Of a DNA stretch of 64,000 nt, positions 24,584 through 33,293 are shown piece after piece. Source of the DNA: an uncultured Oscillospiraceae bacterium (GTDB taxonomy: Bacteria > Bacillota > Clostridia > Oscillospirales > Oscillospiraceae); the NCBI GenBank assembly GCA_910588105.1, contig CAJUQD010000011.1:1-64000 (forward strand), in the 5' to 3' direction. The notes beneath the pieces were generated by a model that did no database searches, was not told where the DNA came from, and was given only the letters and a program-made list of their open reading frames with translations. The position numbers and the translations under genes are program-made. How positions within the stretch are numbered: position 1 is the stretch's first letter; each line of letters begins with the position of its first letter.

Positions 24584-25296
24584 AAATTATCGCGCTGGAG
24601 ACCTCCGCCGTCACGGCCAGCGTGGCGGTAACCGACGACGAGAGGCTGCTGGCCCAATCCTTCCAGAACAGCGGGCTGACCCACTCCGCCACCCTGATGC
24701 CCATGGTGTCCGGCCTGCTGAAAAACACCGGCCTGACGCTGGACGAGATGGACGTGGTGGCGGTGGCGGCGGGACCGGGGTCGTTCACCGGGGTGCGCAT
24801 CGGCGTGGCCGCCGCCAAGGGGCTGGCCTGGCCGGGGGACAAACCCTGCGCCCCCTGCTCCACCCTGGAATCCATGGCCTGGCAATGCGCCCATATGGGG
24901 GGCGAGATCTGCGCCGCCATGGACGCGAGAAGAAACCAGGTGTACTGCGCCCGGTTCCGGGCGGAGGGCGGAACGCTCACCCGCCTCACCCCCGACCGGG
25001 CCATGGGGCTGGACGGGCTGGCGGACGAGGTGCGGGCCTCCGGCCTGCCCCAGATCCTGGTGGGGGACGGGGCCCATCTGGTCCAAAGGGCGCTGGAGGG
25101 ACAGGGCCTGCCCTGCGCCCTCATGCCCCCCCACCTGCTGTACCAGACCGCCTGGGGGGTGGCCCGGTGCGCCCTGCGCATAGCCAGGGAGGGACAGCTG
25201 GTGTCCGCCGCCGCCATGGCCCCCAGCTACCACCGACTCAGCCAGGCGGAGCGGGAGCGGTTGGAACGGGAAGGGCAAGGCCGTCCTTTTTCTTGA
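24580..25296 (+). CDS. tsaB: tRNA threonylcarbamoyladenosine biosynthesis protein TsaB
   Basis: A 238-residue ASKHA-fold protein, the non-catalytic dimer partner of TsaD in t6A synthesis. It begins with the family motif IIALETSAVTASVAV and has VAVAAGPGSFTGVRIGVA (about 65-82) and MDARRNQVYCARF. GTG start inside tsaE. In most Firmicutes rimI and tsaD follow directly. Here an AT-rich broken GNAT gene follows, and tsaD is not in the window. Confidence 0.95.
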   Translation: MKIIALETSAVTASVAVTDDERLLAQSFQNSGLTHSATLMPMVSGLLKNTGLTLDEMDVVAVAAGPGSFTGVRIGVAAAKGLAWPGDKPCAPCSTLESMAWQCAHMGGEICAAMDARRNQVYCARFRAEGGTLTRLTPDRAMGLDGLADEVRASGLPQILVGDGAHLVQRALEGQGLPCALMPPHLLYQTAWGVARCALRIAREGQLVSAAAMAPSYHRLSQAERERLEREGQGRPFS

Positions 25297-25412
25297 ACAT
25301 TAAACGTACCAATCGGCCGAACCCCTTGTGGCGCTACGCTTCTTTGCGCACAACTCGGCAAATCGGACTGAGAATGGCTGTTTATGTCATGTGAAAAATA
25401 TCTCTATGTATT

Positions 25413-25859
25413 ATGACCGGAGAGCTTTGCCATGAATTGTATAAGAGTTGGGAAAATGATCCCGATATATGTATTGATATGGATTTATTTACCTCATATC
25501 AATATAACGAAAACGCAGTAAATAGATATTTTGACTCCAAGCAAAATTCGTCCCGCATTTTATTTGCCATTATGCGAGATGGCAGGCCGATAGGTGAACT
25601 TCAGCTAAAGCAGATAGACTTGGACGGTAAAGAGTGTACCCTGAGCATTCACATGTAAAATGATACTGTAAAAGGTCGGGGATATGGAACTTGCGCAGAG
25701 AAGTTGGCTTTAAAGTACGCCTTTGATGTCCTGGGAATGGCAGCGGTAAATGCTGATGCAGTTATCAAAAATGTACGGAGTCAGCATGTACTTGAAAAAG
25801 TCGGATTTCAGCGCATAGGAGAAAGGGGCGGTTTTAAATATTATCGGTATGTGCGATAA
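25413..25859 (+). pseudogene. GNAT acetyltransferase with an internal stop
   Basis: The two parts are in the same frame. 25413-25655 gives the N-terminal half (ELCHELYKSWENDPD … TLSIHM), then TAA at 25656-25658, then the C-terminal half with the acetyl-CoA loop (GRGYGTCAEKLALKYAF) and VLEKVGFQRIGERG, ending with TAA at 25857-25859. A single base change in the stop would restore a GNAT of about 148 residues. The N-terminus also seems clipped: an in-frame TGA at 25392 precedes residues expected in the family. The gene is much AT-richer than its neighbours, which suggests acquisition and decay. It is not a typical RimI, although it sits where rimI often lies. Confidence 0.75.
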
Positions 25860-25867
25860 TTTCCATG

Positions 25868-26806
25868 TTATCGAAAGGGGGCCCTTCCGTCCTTTGGCCC
25901 GTAGCTCAGCCCGGCGGGATAGAAAAAGTTCACCTTTTTCTCCGACAGGCCGATGGTCATCTCCCGGGCCCGGAGGGCCTCGCCGTCCACCACCGCCACC
26001 AGCTCCGTCTGTCCCTTGACGGTCACGGCCTCCCCCTGCCTGTACCAGATGAGATCCGGGTAGTCCCGGTATTTCCCCTGTGCATACCTGCCCACCAGGC
26101 GGAAGAAGGTGGCCCGGCTCACCTTGCGCACCACCAGGGTCTCCAGCAGGCCGTCGTCGGGCATGTTGTCCCCCACCGGCATGAATCCACCGCCGTAGTA
26201 CCGCCCGCTGCACACGCACACAATGGTGGTCTCCCCGTCAAAGTGGAGGTCGCCGCAGTCCACCGCCGTGGGCTGGGCTATGCTTTTGAAAATCACGTTG
26301 GTCAGCAGGGCCAGAATGTAGGCCCCCATGCCAGTGACCAGGGGCAGGGCGTTATACCTGTCCTTGTCCACCGCGATGCGGGAATCCAGCCCCACGCACA
26401 CGATGTCGATGCCCAGCGTCCCATTGCAGTCGATCAGGTCCATGGCGGCCTGGGGCCCCTCCGACAGGGCCTTCAGGTCGGTGAAGCGGGCCTTGTTCTC
26501 CCTGCCGAATATCTTCAGAAAGTCGTTGCCCGTGCCGGTGGGCACGTTGGTGACAGCGGCGTTTTCATACCCCGCCGCGCCGTTTACCGCCTCGTTGAGG
26601 GTGCCGTCCCCGCCGCAGGCATAGATGCGCACCGCACCGCCGCCCTCCGCCGCCGCACGGGCAATCCGCCGGGCGTCCCCCGTTTTCTCGGTAAACGCGA
26701 TCTCATAGGGCACGTCCAGGGCCTGGATGCTGTCCACCAGCGCCCTTGTGCTCCGCTTCTTGCCCGCCGAAGGGTTGATAATGAAAACGTGTTTCACAGC
26801 CGCCAT
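25868..26806 (-). CDS. diacylglycerol/lipid kinase family protein (DagK/YegS-like)
   Basis: A 312-residue lipid kinase with the DAGK catalytic domain. Visible are the N-terminal IINPSAGKK, the ATP-binding CGGDGTLNEAVNG (about 64-76), PTGTGNDFLKIFG, and the C-terminal beta-sandwich with DGLLETLVVRKVS and VVDGEAL. It probably phosphorylates diacylglycerol or a related lipid to feed phospholipid recycling. Start: ATG after GAGAGAAGG. It lies 14 bp from the following methyltransferase on the same strand, so the two are probably co-transcribed. Confidence 0.9.
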   Translation of the reverse strand: MAAVKHVFIINPSAGKKRSTRALVDSIQALDVPYEIAFTEKTGDARRIARAAAEGGGAVRIYACGGDGTLNEAVNGAAGYENAAVTNVPTGTGNDFLKIFGRENKARFTDLKALSEGPQAAMDLIDCNGTLGIDIVCVGLDSRIAVDKDRYNALPLVTGMGAYILALLTNVIFKSIAQPTAVDCGDLHFDGETTIVCVCSGRYYGGGFMPVGDNMPDDGLLETLVVRKVSRATFFRLVGRYAQGKYRDYPDLIWYRQGEAVTVKGQTELVAVVDGEALRAREMTIGLSEKKVNFFYPAGLSYGPKDGRAPFR

Positions 26807-26820
26807 ACCTTCTCTCTCTT

Positions 26821-27942
26821 TTAGATGCCGTAGAAAAACAGATCACATTTTATCATGCCATTATAGAGCTTTCGCTTCTTATCGGCGGGCCGCCCGAAGG
26901 CGCGCTCAAATTCGGTATGGGAGGAGAGCACGTCCACCTCCCAGCCGGGGGGCAGTCCCCGGGCCGCCCGGCCAAAGGCCCGGTACAGCTCCTCCGCCTC
27001 CTTCTTCTCCAGCAGCCGCTCTCCATAGGGCGGGTTGGTCACCACCCGGCCCCCGGGCTCCTCCCGGCGGAACCGGGCCGCGTCCGCCGCCTCAAAGCGC
27101 ACCGTGTCCTCCACCCCGGCAAGCCGGGCGTTGTGCCGGGACAGCTCCACCGCCGCGGGGTCGATATCCCCGCCCCAGATGTCATAGGCGCCGTGGAACT
27201 CATGGTCCATGGCCTCGTCCGCGGCGTCCATCCACAGCTTTGACGCAAGCCAGCCCCACCGCTGTGCGGCAAAGGAGCGGTTTAAGCCCGGGGCCCGGTT
27301 TTTTGCGATGAGGGCCGCCTCGATGGGGATGGTGCCCGAGCCGCAGAAAGGGTCGCAGAAGGGGTCCCGCCCCCGGTAGCGGGACAGGGACACCAGCGCC
27401 GCCGCCAGCGTCTCCCGCAGGGGCGCGCCCATGTTCTGCGCCCGGTAGCCCCGCTTGTACAGGCTGTCCCCCGAGGTGTCCAGCATTAACGTCACCTGGT
27501 CCTTCAAAATGGAGAACTGCACCTGGTATAAGCTTCCCGTCTCGGGCAGGATCTCCAAACCGTATACCTGCCCCAGCCTTTTGCACAGCGCCTTTTTCAG
27601 GATAGACTGGCAGGCGGGCACCGAGCGGAGCTGGGAACTGACGGCGTAGCCCTTTACCGGGAAGCGGCCCTCCCGGGGGATGAAGTCCTCCCAGGGCAGG
27701 GCGGCGCAGCCCTCAAACAGCTCCTCGAAGGAGCGGGCCCGGAAACTCCCCAGGGCCAGCAGCACCCTGGCCCCGCAGCGCAGGTTCAGGTTGAGCCGGG
27801 GGATGTCGGCGGGCCCCCCCTGGCACACCACCCGGCCGTTCTCCGCCCCAACCCCGGACAGCCCCAGCTTCTTCAGCTCATGGGCCACGGTGGACTCCAC
27901 CCCCATGAGGGCGGGTATGACAAACTGTAATGTCTGATCCAT
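26821..27942 (-). CDS. class I SAM-dependent RNA methyltransferase (RlmL/YpsC type, THUMP)
   Basis: 373 residues: an N-terminal ferredoxin-like/THUMP domain (about 1-160) and a Rossmann methyltransferase with FCDPFCGSGTIPIEAAL (SAM motif I, about 195) and VTNPPYGERL (motif IV, NPPY, about 290). NPPY with THUMP indicates N2-guanine methylation of 23S rRNA, as in RlmL/YpsC. The ATG at 27942 has GGAG six bases upstream, lying inside the first codons of the longer frame, so I prefer it to 27954. Confidence 0.9.
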   Translation of the reverse strand: MDQTLQFVIPALMGVESTVAHELKKLGLSGVGAENGRVVCQGGPADIPRLNLNLRCGARVLLALGSFRARSFEELFEGCAALPWEDFIPREGRFPVKGYAVSSQLRSVPACQSILKKALCKRLGQVYGLEILPETGSLYQVQFSILKDQVTLMLDTSGDSLYKRGYRAQNMGAPLRETLAAALVSLSRYRGRDPFCDPFCGSGTIPIEAALIAKNRAPGLNRSFAAQRWGWLASKLWMDAADEAMDHEFHGAYDIWGGDIDPAAVELSRHNARLAGVEDTVRFEAADAARFRREEPGGRVVTNPPYGERLLEKKEAEELYRAFGRAARGLPPGWEVDVLSSHTEFERAFGRPADKKRKLYNGMIKCDLFFYGI

Positions 27943-28164
27943 AAATCGCTCCATAAAAAATTTTTGAAAAACCCCTTGACTTTACATTTGGTGGAAGGTG
28001 TAGTATGATGTCGCAGGGAGGGGAAGTGCTTTACAAAACCTAGTATAATGTAAAATGGAAGCGCTGGCAACAATAATATAGCCCCCGGCGCGAAAAACTT
28101 CTTTTCCTTGACGGCAATCTGTGATACAATTTATTGGAAGCAAGACACGAAAGGAGTGTAGCAT

Positions 28165-28653
28165 ATGCCATTTTCATTAGACACAGGTTCCATGATGCAG
28201 ATTATATGGCTGGTGCTGCTGGTCGTCTTTGCCGCCAGCGAGGCCGCCACCGTGGGGCTCACCTCCATCTGGTTCGCCGCCGGGGCGCTGGTGGCCCTGG
28301 TTGCCGCGCTGCTGGGCGGGCCCATGTGGGTGCAGATCACCCTGTTCCTGGCGGTGAGCCTGCTTTGCCTGGCCGCCGTGCGTCCCCTGGCCAAAAAGCA
28401 CCTGAACAGCAAGGTGGAGCACACCAACGCCGACCGGGTGATCGGGGCCCAGGCCCAGGTCACCGAGGACATCGACAACATCCACGGCAAGGGCGCGGTG
28501 GTCATCCGGGGTATGACCTGGTCCGCCCGCAGCCAGGACGGCGGGCCCATCGCCGCCGGAACCATGGTGCGGGTGCTGCGCATCGAGGGGGTCAAGGTGT
28601 TCGTGGAGCCCACCGCCGCCCCAGTGCCCGCCGGAGAGCCCAAAACCTGGTAA
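28165..28653 (+). CDS. NfeD family membrane protein
   Basis: 162 residues: two to three TM helices (IIWLVLLVVFAASEAATVGL, ALVALVAALLGG, ITLFLAVSLLCLAAV) followed by a C-terminal OB-fold (GAQAQVTEDIDNIHGKGAVV … RVLRIEGVKVFVEP). NfeD proteins are the usual partners of SPFH/stomatin proteins, and the next gene is one. This pair organises membrane microdomains. ATG after GAAAGGAG. Confidence 0.9.
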   Translation: MPFSLDTGSMMQIIWLVLLVVFAASEAATVGLTSIWFAAGALVALVAALLGGPMWVQITLFLAVSLLCLAAVRPLAKKHLNSKVEHTNADRVIGAQAQVTEDIDNIHGKGAVVIRGMTWSARSQDGGPIAAGTMVRVLRIEGVKVFVEPTAAPVPAGEPKTW

Positions 28654-28689
28654 GCAAAGATCCTATTTATATATTGAGGAGGTAGTCAA

Positions 28690-29685
28690 ATGAAAACTCT
28701 AGCACTGGCCGGGGCCATCGACATCGGCGGCATCGTGGGACCCGTCATCGTCCTGCTCATCGTCGTCATCGTCCTGGGCATACTTGCCTCGAACATCAAG
28801 GTGGTGCAGCAGTCCAAGGCTGTGGTCATTGAGCGGCTGGGCGCCTTCCGTGCCGTCTGGGGGGTGGGCCTGCACCTGAAGGTCCCCTTCATCGAGCGGG
28901 TGGCTAAAACCGTGTCCCTGAAGGAGCAGGTGGTGGACTTCGCGCCCCAGCCCGTCATCACCAAGGATAACGTCACTATGCAGATCGACACTGTGCTCTA
29001 CTTCCAGATCACCGACCCCAAGCTGTATACTTACGGCGTGGAGCATCCCATGAGCGCCATCGAGAACCTCACCGCCACCACCCTGCGAAACATCATCGGC
29101 GATCTGGAGCTGGACCAGTCCCTCACCAGCCGCGACCACATCAACACCCAGATGCGGGCCATCCTGGACGAGGCCACCGACCCCTGGGGCATCAAGGTCA
29201 ATCGCGTGGAGCTGAAAAACATCATGCCGCCCCGGGACATCCAGGAGTCCATGGAGAAGCAGATGCGGGCCGAGCGCGAGCGCCGCGAGGCCATCCTCCA
29301 GGCCGAGGGCCAGAAGCAGTCCCAGATCCTGGTGGCCGAGGGCGAGAAGCAGTCCGCTATCCTCCGGGCCGACGCCGCCAAGCAGGCCAAGATCATGGAG
29401 GCCGAGGCGGAAAAGACCGCCAGGATCCTGGCCGCCGAAGCCGAAAGCGAGGCCATTTTGAAGGTGCAGCAGGCCACCGCCGACGCCATCAGGCTCATCA
29501 ACGACGCCGCCCCCGGCGAGGGCGTGCTGAAGATCAAGGCGCTGGAGGCGTTCCAGAAGGCCGCCGACGGCCGGGCCACCAAGATCATCATCCCCAGCGA
29601 GCTCCAGGGCCTGGCAGGGCTGTGCGCCAGCGCCAAGAGCGTGTTTGACACCGTGGAGCCCAACCAGCCCAAGGGGGGCAAGTAA
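28690..29685 (+). CDS. SPFH/Band 7 (stomatin-type) protein
   Basis: 331 residues: one N-terminal TM helix (VIVLLIVVIVLGILA), the SPFH domain (KAVVIERLGAFRAVW … VELKNIMPPRDIQ, about 40-185), then a long coiled coil rich in Glu/Ala/Gln (QAEGQKQSQILVAEGEKQ, to about 265) and a short tail. It is of the QmcA/paraslipin class and forms oligomeric membrane scaffolds with NfeD. It lies 36 bp after nfeD with GAGGAGG as ribosome-binding site. Confidence 0.93.
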   Translation: MKTLALAGAIDIGGIVGPVIVLLIVVIVLGILASNIKVVQQSKAVVIERLGAFRAVWGVGLHLKVPFIERVAKTVSLKEQVVDFAPQPVITKDNVTMQIDTVLYFQITDPKLYTYGVEHPMSAIENLTATTLRNIIGDLELDQSLTSRDHINTQMRAILDEATDPWGIKVNRVELKNIMPPRDIQESMEKQMRAERERREAILQAEGQKQSQILVAEGEKQSAILRADAAKQAKIMEAEAEKTARILAAEAESEAILKVQQATADAIRLINDAAPGEGVLKIKALEAFQKAADGRATKIIIPSELQGLAGLCASAKSVFDTVEPNQPKGGK

Positions 29686-29691
29686 ACGGCT

Positions 29692-29934
29692 ATGGGGTGC
29701 CCGTACTGCTATGGCGAGCTGGAGGCGGGAACGCATATCTCAAGCCGTGGCTCCTATTGGCTTCCCAAGGGGATGCGCTGGGGGGCTGACAACCACAGAG
29801 CGGAAAATCCACGAGGCGGGCGGCTTTCGTGTGGGGCGTCCCAAGACTTGGTGTGAGGCCGAGGCCTGGTACTGCCGGACCTGCGACCGTCTGACCATCT
29901 TTGACGCAAAAGAGGGGACAAAATGCACGAGTAC
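29692..29934 (+). pseudogene. DUF6487-like zinc-ribbon protein, frameshifted
   Basis: The first part starts at ATG 29692 and reads MGCPYCYGELEAGTHISSRG…KGMRWG. The second part is in the +1 frame (EAWYCRTCDRLTIFDAKEG, about 29810-29920). Together they give the two CxxC knuckles and spacing of a DUF6487-type zinc ribbon. The frame change falls at about 29790-29815. Without it the first frame stops near 29857, after a nonsense tail. It is either a true frameshift or a sequencing error. The next gene starts at 29923, inside its end. Confidence 0.55.
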
Positions 29935-30105
29935 AAATATGTTACCGTGGAGCGGGAGGGCTGGATCTTCGCCGGGTTCCAGGGCTACCGGGAGGTCATT
30001 GACCGGCAGGCCGCCGATGGCTGGCGGTTCGTGAGCTGGATGCCCCTGGATGTCACCAGCGGCGCCATGACCAAAATAGACCTGATTTTCGAACGGGAAG
30101 TATAA
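29923..30105 (+). CDS. DUF4177 domain protein
   Basis: 60 residues matching the DUF4177 pattern: EYKYVTVEREGWIFAG at the start, a REVIDRQAADGWRFVSWMP helix-strand in the middle, and a hydrophobic C-terminal strand (TKIDLIFEREV). These tiny proteins are common in Firmicutes and have no known function. RBS GAGGGG. It overlaps the end of the frameshifted zinc-ribbon gene, and both may belong to the nfeD-SPFH transcript. Confidence 0.75.
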   Translation: MHEYKYVTVEREGWIFAGFQGYREVIDRQAADGWRFVSWMPLDVTSGAMTKIDLIFEREV

Positions 30106-30107
30106 CG

Positions 30108-30143
30108 AAAAGGAGCGGTCCTAGAAGGGCCGCTCCTTTTTTG
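30108..30143. terminator. bidirectional terminator
   Basis: AAAGGAGCGGTCCT / AGGGCCGCTCCTTT with an AGA loop and T-run. It lies between the convergent DUF4177 and SDR genes. Confidence 0.75.
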
Positions 30144-30150
30144 CGTTATT

Positions 30151-30915
30151 TTACAGGGTGCTACCGAAATCGGAGACGATGGCCTGGCCGGTGATGGCCC
30201 GGGACTCGTCGCTGGCAAAGAACAGGATGATGTTGGCCACATCGTCGGGCATACATACCCCCACCCGCATGTCGGAGTGCTTGGCCATCTGACCGAACAT
30301 GTCCGGGTCCTGATTGTCGGGGCGCATGTTGGCCACCATGGGGGTGGCGATGGAGCCGGGGCACACCGCGTTGCAGCGGATGCCCGTGCCCGCAAAGCGC
30401 AGGGCGGTATGCCGGGTGACGCCCACAATGGCCGCTTTGGAGGACACGTAGGCCGCGCCGCCGCAGCCCATGACCCCGGCCACAGAGGCCACGTTGACGA
30501 TGGAGCCGTAGTTGGCCTTCTTCATCTCGGCCAGGGCCTCCCGCATACAGTACATGGTGCCCTTGGTGTTGATGCCCAGGATGCGGTCCATGTCCTCGTC
30601 GGTCACCCGGTCGATGGGCTTCAGCCCCTCCTCCAGCACGCCGGCGTTGTTCACCAGCACGTCCACCTTTCCATAGGCCTCCACCGTTTTGGCTACCAGG
30701 TTTTTGGCGTCCTCCGGCTTGGAGATGTCGGTGACCACGGGGAGCACCTCGCCGCCCGCCTCGCGGATCTTGGCGGCTACCTCCTCCAGCTGGGCCTGGC
30801 GGCGGGCGCTGATGACCACCTTGGCGCCCTCCTTGGCGAAGAGCACCGCGGTGGCGGCCCCTACGCCGGAATTGCCCCCGGTGACAATGACGACCTTACC
30901 CTCTAAACGTCCCAT
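30151..30915 (-). CDS. SDR family oxidoreductase
   Basis: A 254-residue classical short-chain dehydrogenase. The NAD(P)-binding TGGNSGVGAA (about 12-21), NNAG (about 89-92), catalytic Ser in VNVASVAGV, and Tyr-x3-Lys in AAYVSSKAA (about 156-160) are all present. The C-terminal variable part (SIATPMVANMRPDN…) binds the substrate, which I cannot assign; relatives include hydroxysteroid, sugar-alcohol and 3-oxoacyl reductases. RBS AAGGGACGATGTAAA. It is a single gene upstream of which lies the PTS EIIA gene on the same strand. Confidence 0.9.
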   Translation of the reverse strand: MGRLEGKVVIVTGGNSGVGAATAVLFAKEGAKVVISARRQAQLEEVAAKIREAGGEVLPVVTDISKPEDAKNLVAKTVEAYGKVDVLVNNAGVLEEGLKPIDRVTDEDMDRILGINTKGTMYCMREALAEMKKANYGSIVNVASVAGVMGCGGAAYVSSKAAIVGVTRHTALRFAGTGIRCNAVCPGSIATPMVANMRPDNQDPDMFGQMAKHSDMRVGVCMPDDVANIILFFASDESRAITGQAIVSDFGSTL

Positions 30916-30981
30916 TTTACATCGTCCCTTTCTGTTGAATATGGCTGAGAGGCGCGCCCCCGTTTGGAAGCGCGCCTGAGC

Positions 30982-31494
30982 TCACTTTTTAACGTTCAGC
31001 ACACCGTCCCCCGGCTGGACAGGGCCGGTTTTCACCTGCTCCACCCCGGCGAAGTCATCGGAATTGGTGACGGCGGTGATGATGGTGGTGGGGTGGCCCG
31101 CCGCCTTGACCACTTCCAGATCCATGGTGAGCAGGGGGTCGCCGGTCTTGACCTCCTGGCCCTCCTTCACCAGCATGGTGAAGCCCTGGCCCTTCATGTC
31201 CACGGTGTCCACGCCGCAGTGGACCAGCAGCTCCATCCCCTGGCTCTCAATGCCCACGGCGTGGAGGGTGTCGGGCACCTGGCTGACCACGCCGTCCACC
31301 GGGGAGAACACCTTGCCGTCCTCCGGCTCGATGCCGCAGCAAAAGCCCACGAAGCCCTGGCTGAACGCCGGGTCGGGGATATCCGCCATGGGGATGGCGT
31401 TCCCCTTGGCCACCGCGCCCACGGACAGGGCCTTGGCAGCGGGGGCGTCCTCCTCGCCCAGCAGGCCCTTTTTCAGTTTATCCAAAAATCCCAC
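30982..31494 (-). CDS. crr: PTS glucose-type EIIA component
   Basis: A 170-residue EIIA(Glc)-fold protein that takes phosphate from HPr and passes it to EIIB. Visible are the SPVDGVVSQV entry strand, the phosphorylated histidine in LLVHCGVDTV (about residue 92), and GDPLLTMDLEVV. The N-terminal 40 residues are longer than the minimal domain. It lies downstream of the EIICB gene with a strong hairpin (31519-31549) in between, so its expression may be tuned separately from the permease. Confidence 0.93.
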   Translation of the reverse strand: MGFLDKLKKGLLGEEDAPAAKALSVGAVAKGNAIPMADIPDPAFSQGFVGFCCGIEPEDGKVFSPVDGVVSQVPDTLHAVGIESQGMELLVHCGVDTVDMKGQGFTMLVKEGQEVKTGDPLLTMDLEVVKAAGHPTTIITAVTNSDDFAGVEQVKTGPVQPGDGVLNVKK

Positions 31495-31518
31495 AATGAT
31501 CCTTCCTTTCCAAAAAGG

Positions 31519-31549
31519 GCCGTGGGCGGGCCAAAAGCCCGCCCACGGC
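31519..31549 (-). promoter_or_regulatory. intercistronic hairpin between EIICB and EIIA genes
   Basis: A perfect 13-bp stem, GCCGTGGGCGGGC / GCCCGCCCACGGC, with a CAAAA loop. On the minus strand it is followed by CCTTTTTGG, a weak T-run. It could act as a partial terminator or an mRNA-stabilising structure. Confidence 0.55.
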
Positions 31550-31600
31550 AGAGTTTATATGTGCGGGAGGGACCAGCTCCCATCTTTTGGAACGCCGGGT

Positions 31601-33091
31601 TTACAGCATCTTCTTCAGCTCGTCGTACACGAACTGGACCTTCGGGCCGATGATGACCTGGCAGGCGTTCTTGCTGGGACGGATCACGCCGGCCGCGCCC
31701 GCGGCCTTGATGGCCTTCTCGTTGATGGCGGTGTAATCCTTGATCTCAAAGCGCAGACGGGTGGTGCAGTAGTCCACGTTGGAGACGTTCTCCTTGCCGC
31801 CGATGGCCTTGAGCACGCCGGAGGCAATGGCGGTGAAGTCGTTGTTGGACAGCACGATCTTGGCCTCCTCGGCCTCGGCGTCCTCATCCTCGTTACCCGG
31901 GGTCTTCAGGTTGAACTTCTTGATGGCGAAGTAGAACACCAGGTAGAACACCGCGAAAGCCGCGATGCCGATGGGGATGACCAGCAGGGTGTTCTGGGCC
32001 GCGGGCAGGGAGGCGGAGAACACCAGGTCGGTGGCGCCGGCGGAGAAGCAGAAGCCCGCCCGGAAGCCCAGGGCCACGGTAATCATGGCGAAGATGGCGT
32101 ACAGCAGGGCGTAGACCACGTACAGCGGGAAAGCCAGGAACATGAAGGAGAACTCGAAGGGCTCGGTGACGCCGCACAGGAACGCGCAGACGGCGGCGGA
32201 CAGCACGATGCCGATGGCAACCTTCTTATTCTTGGCGGCGCGGACCATGGCCACGGCGGCGCCCGCGATGCCGAACATCATGCAGGGGAAGAAGCCGGCC
32301 ATATACATGCCGACGCTCCAGTTGATGGTGGTGCCGTCCACCACGTCGCCCATCACGCGGCCGGCCCAGAAGTGGGTCAGGTCGCCGATGCCCACGGTGT
32401 CAAACCAGAACACGTTGTTCAACGCGTGGTGCAGGCCGGTGGGGATGAGCAAACGGTTCAGGAAGGTGTAGATGCCCACGCCGACGACATCCAGCCCGAT
32501 GATGGCCTGGCCCACGGCATACAGCGCGCCGAAGATGATGGGCCACACGAACAGCAGGATGACGGAGGCGCCGATGGACACCACGCCGGTGACGATGGCC
32601 ACGCAGCGCTTGCCGCTGAAGAAGGCCAGCCAGTCAGGCAGCTGGGTGTTCTTGAACTTGTTGTAGCAGGTGGCGCCAATCAGGCCCGCGACGATGGCGG
32701 GGAACACGTTCTCGAACTTCTGGAAGGCCAGCAGACGGACGGGATCGTCGTTGATGGCGGGCATAATGGTGGTGACCACGCCGGGGGCCAGCAGGGACTT
32801 CATCATCAGGAAGCTGACCAGGCCGGCCAGGGCGGAGGTGCCGTCCTTATCGTCGGCCATGCCCACGGCCACGCCGATGACGAACAGCCAGTGCATGTTG
32901 TCGATGAGCGCGCCGCCGGCCTTGACCAGCAGGAAGCCCACGGTAAAGGCCGCGCCGGTGGTGGGCGCGCCGGGCACGCCCATAACGCCGGGAGCCAGGG
33001 CGTACCCCAGGCCCATCAGGATACCGCAGATGGGAAGGGCCGCTACGGGCAGCATCAGGGATTTGCCCAGTTTCTGTAAAAACTTATACAT
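31601..33091 (-). CDS. PTS EIICB sugar permease (glucose/N-acetylglucosamine family)
   Basis: 496 residues: the EIIC transport domain (about 1-390, ten or so TM helices) followed by EIIB (about 410-496). The phospho-cysteine is in VDYCTTRLRFE, and the EIIB end is RPSKNACQVIIGPKVQ. GVTEPFEFSFMFLAFP near 270 is the conserved EIIC sugar-binding motif. The protein is closest in pattern to NagE/PtsG/MalX-type permeases; glucose versus N-acetylglucosamine cannot be decided from sequence. EIIA is the separate downstream gene. RBS GAGGGAGGAATTGAGTT. Confidence 0.9.
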   Translation of the reverse strand: MYKFLQKLGKSLMLPVAALPICGILMGLGYALAPGVMGVPGAPTTGAAFTVGFLLVKAGGALIDNMHWLFVIGVAVGMADDKDGTSALAGLVSFLMMKSLLAPGVVTTIMPAINDDPVRLLAFQKFENVFPAIVAGLIGATCYNKFKNTQLPDWLAFFSGKRCVAIVTGVVSIGASVILLFVWPIIFGALYAVGQAIIGLDVVGVGIYTFLNRLLIPTGLHHALNNVFWFDTVGIGDLTHFWAGRVMGDVVDGTTINWSVGMYMAGFFPCMMFGIAGAAVAMVRAAKNKKVAIGIVLSAAVCAFLCGVTEPFEFSFMFLAFPLYVVYALLYAIFAMITVALGFRAGFCFSAGATDLVFSASLPAAQNTLLVIPIGIAAFAVFYLVFYFAIKKFNLKTPGNEDEDAEAEEAKIVLSNNDFTAIASGVLKAIGGKENVSNVDYCTTRLRFEIKDYTAINEKAIKAAGAAGVIRPSKNACQVIIGPKVQFVYDELKKML

Positions 33092-33136
33092 AACTCAATT
33101 CCTCCCTCTTAGAAAATTGGGTTTTTAAAGAACATT

Positions 33137-33160
33137 CGATCCCCGCTGGTCCGGGGATCG
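33137..33160 (-). promoter_or_regulatory. leader hairpin upstream of the PTS permease
   Basis: CGATCCCCG / CGGGGATCG is a perfect 9-bp stem with a 6-nt loop, about 50 bp upstream of the start codon. There is no adjacent T-run and no clear RAT consensus, so its role in sugar regulation is speculative. The DNA upstream (33161-33290) is AT-rich and probably holds the promoter. Confidence 0.4.
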
Positions 33161-33293
33161 CGCCCTTATTAACAGTATGTTAACACATTTGGTGGGGAAT
33201 GAAAAGAGTTTTCAGAAAAGAGCAAAAAAGATTTCGATTTTTACCAATCTTTCCTATGGAAATTTGTGCATAACCGCCAAAGCACGCCGGGGA

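Noticed and set aside
31064..33079. Long plus-strand frame over the PTS genes
   Set aside because: Same shadow effect; the minus-strand PTS proteins are certain.
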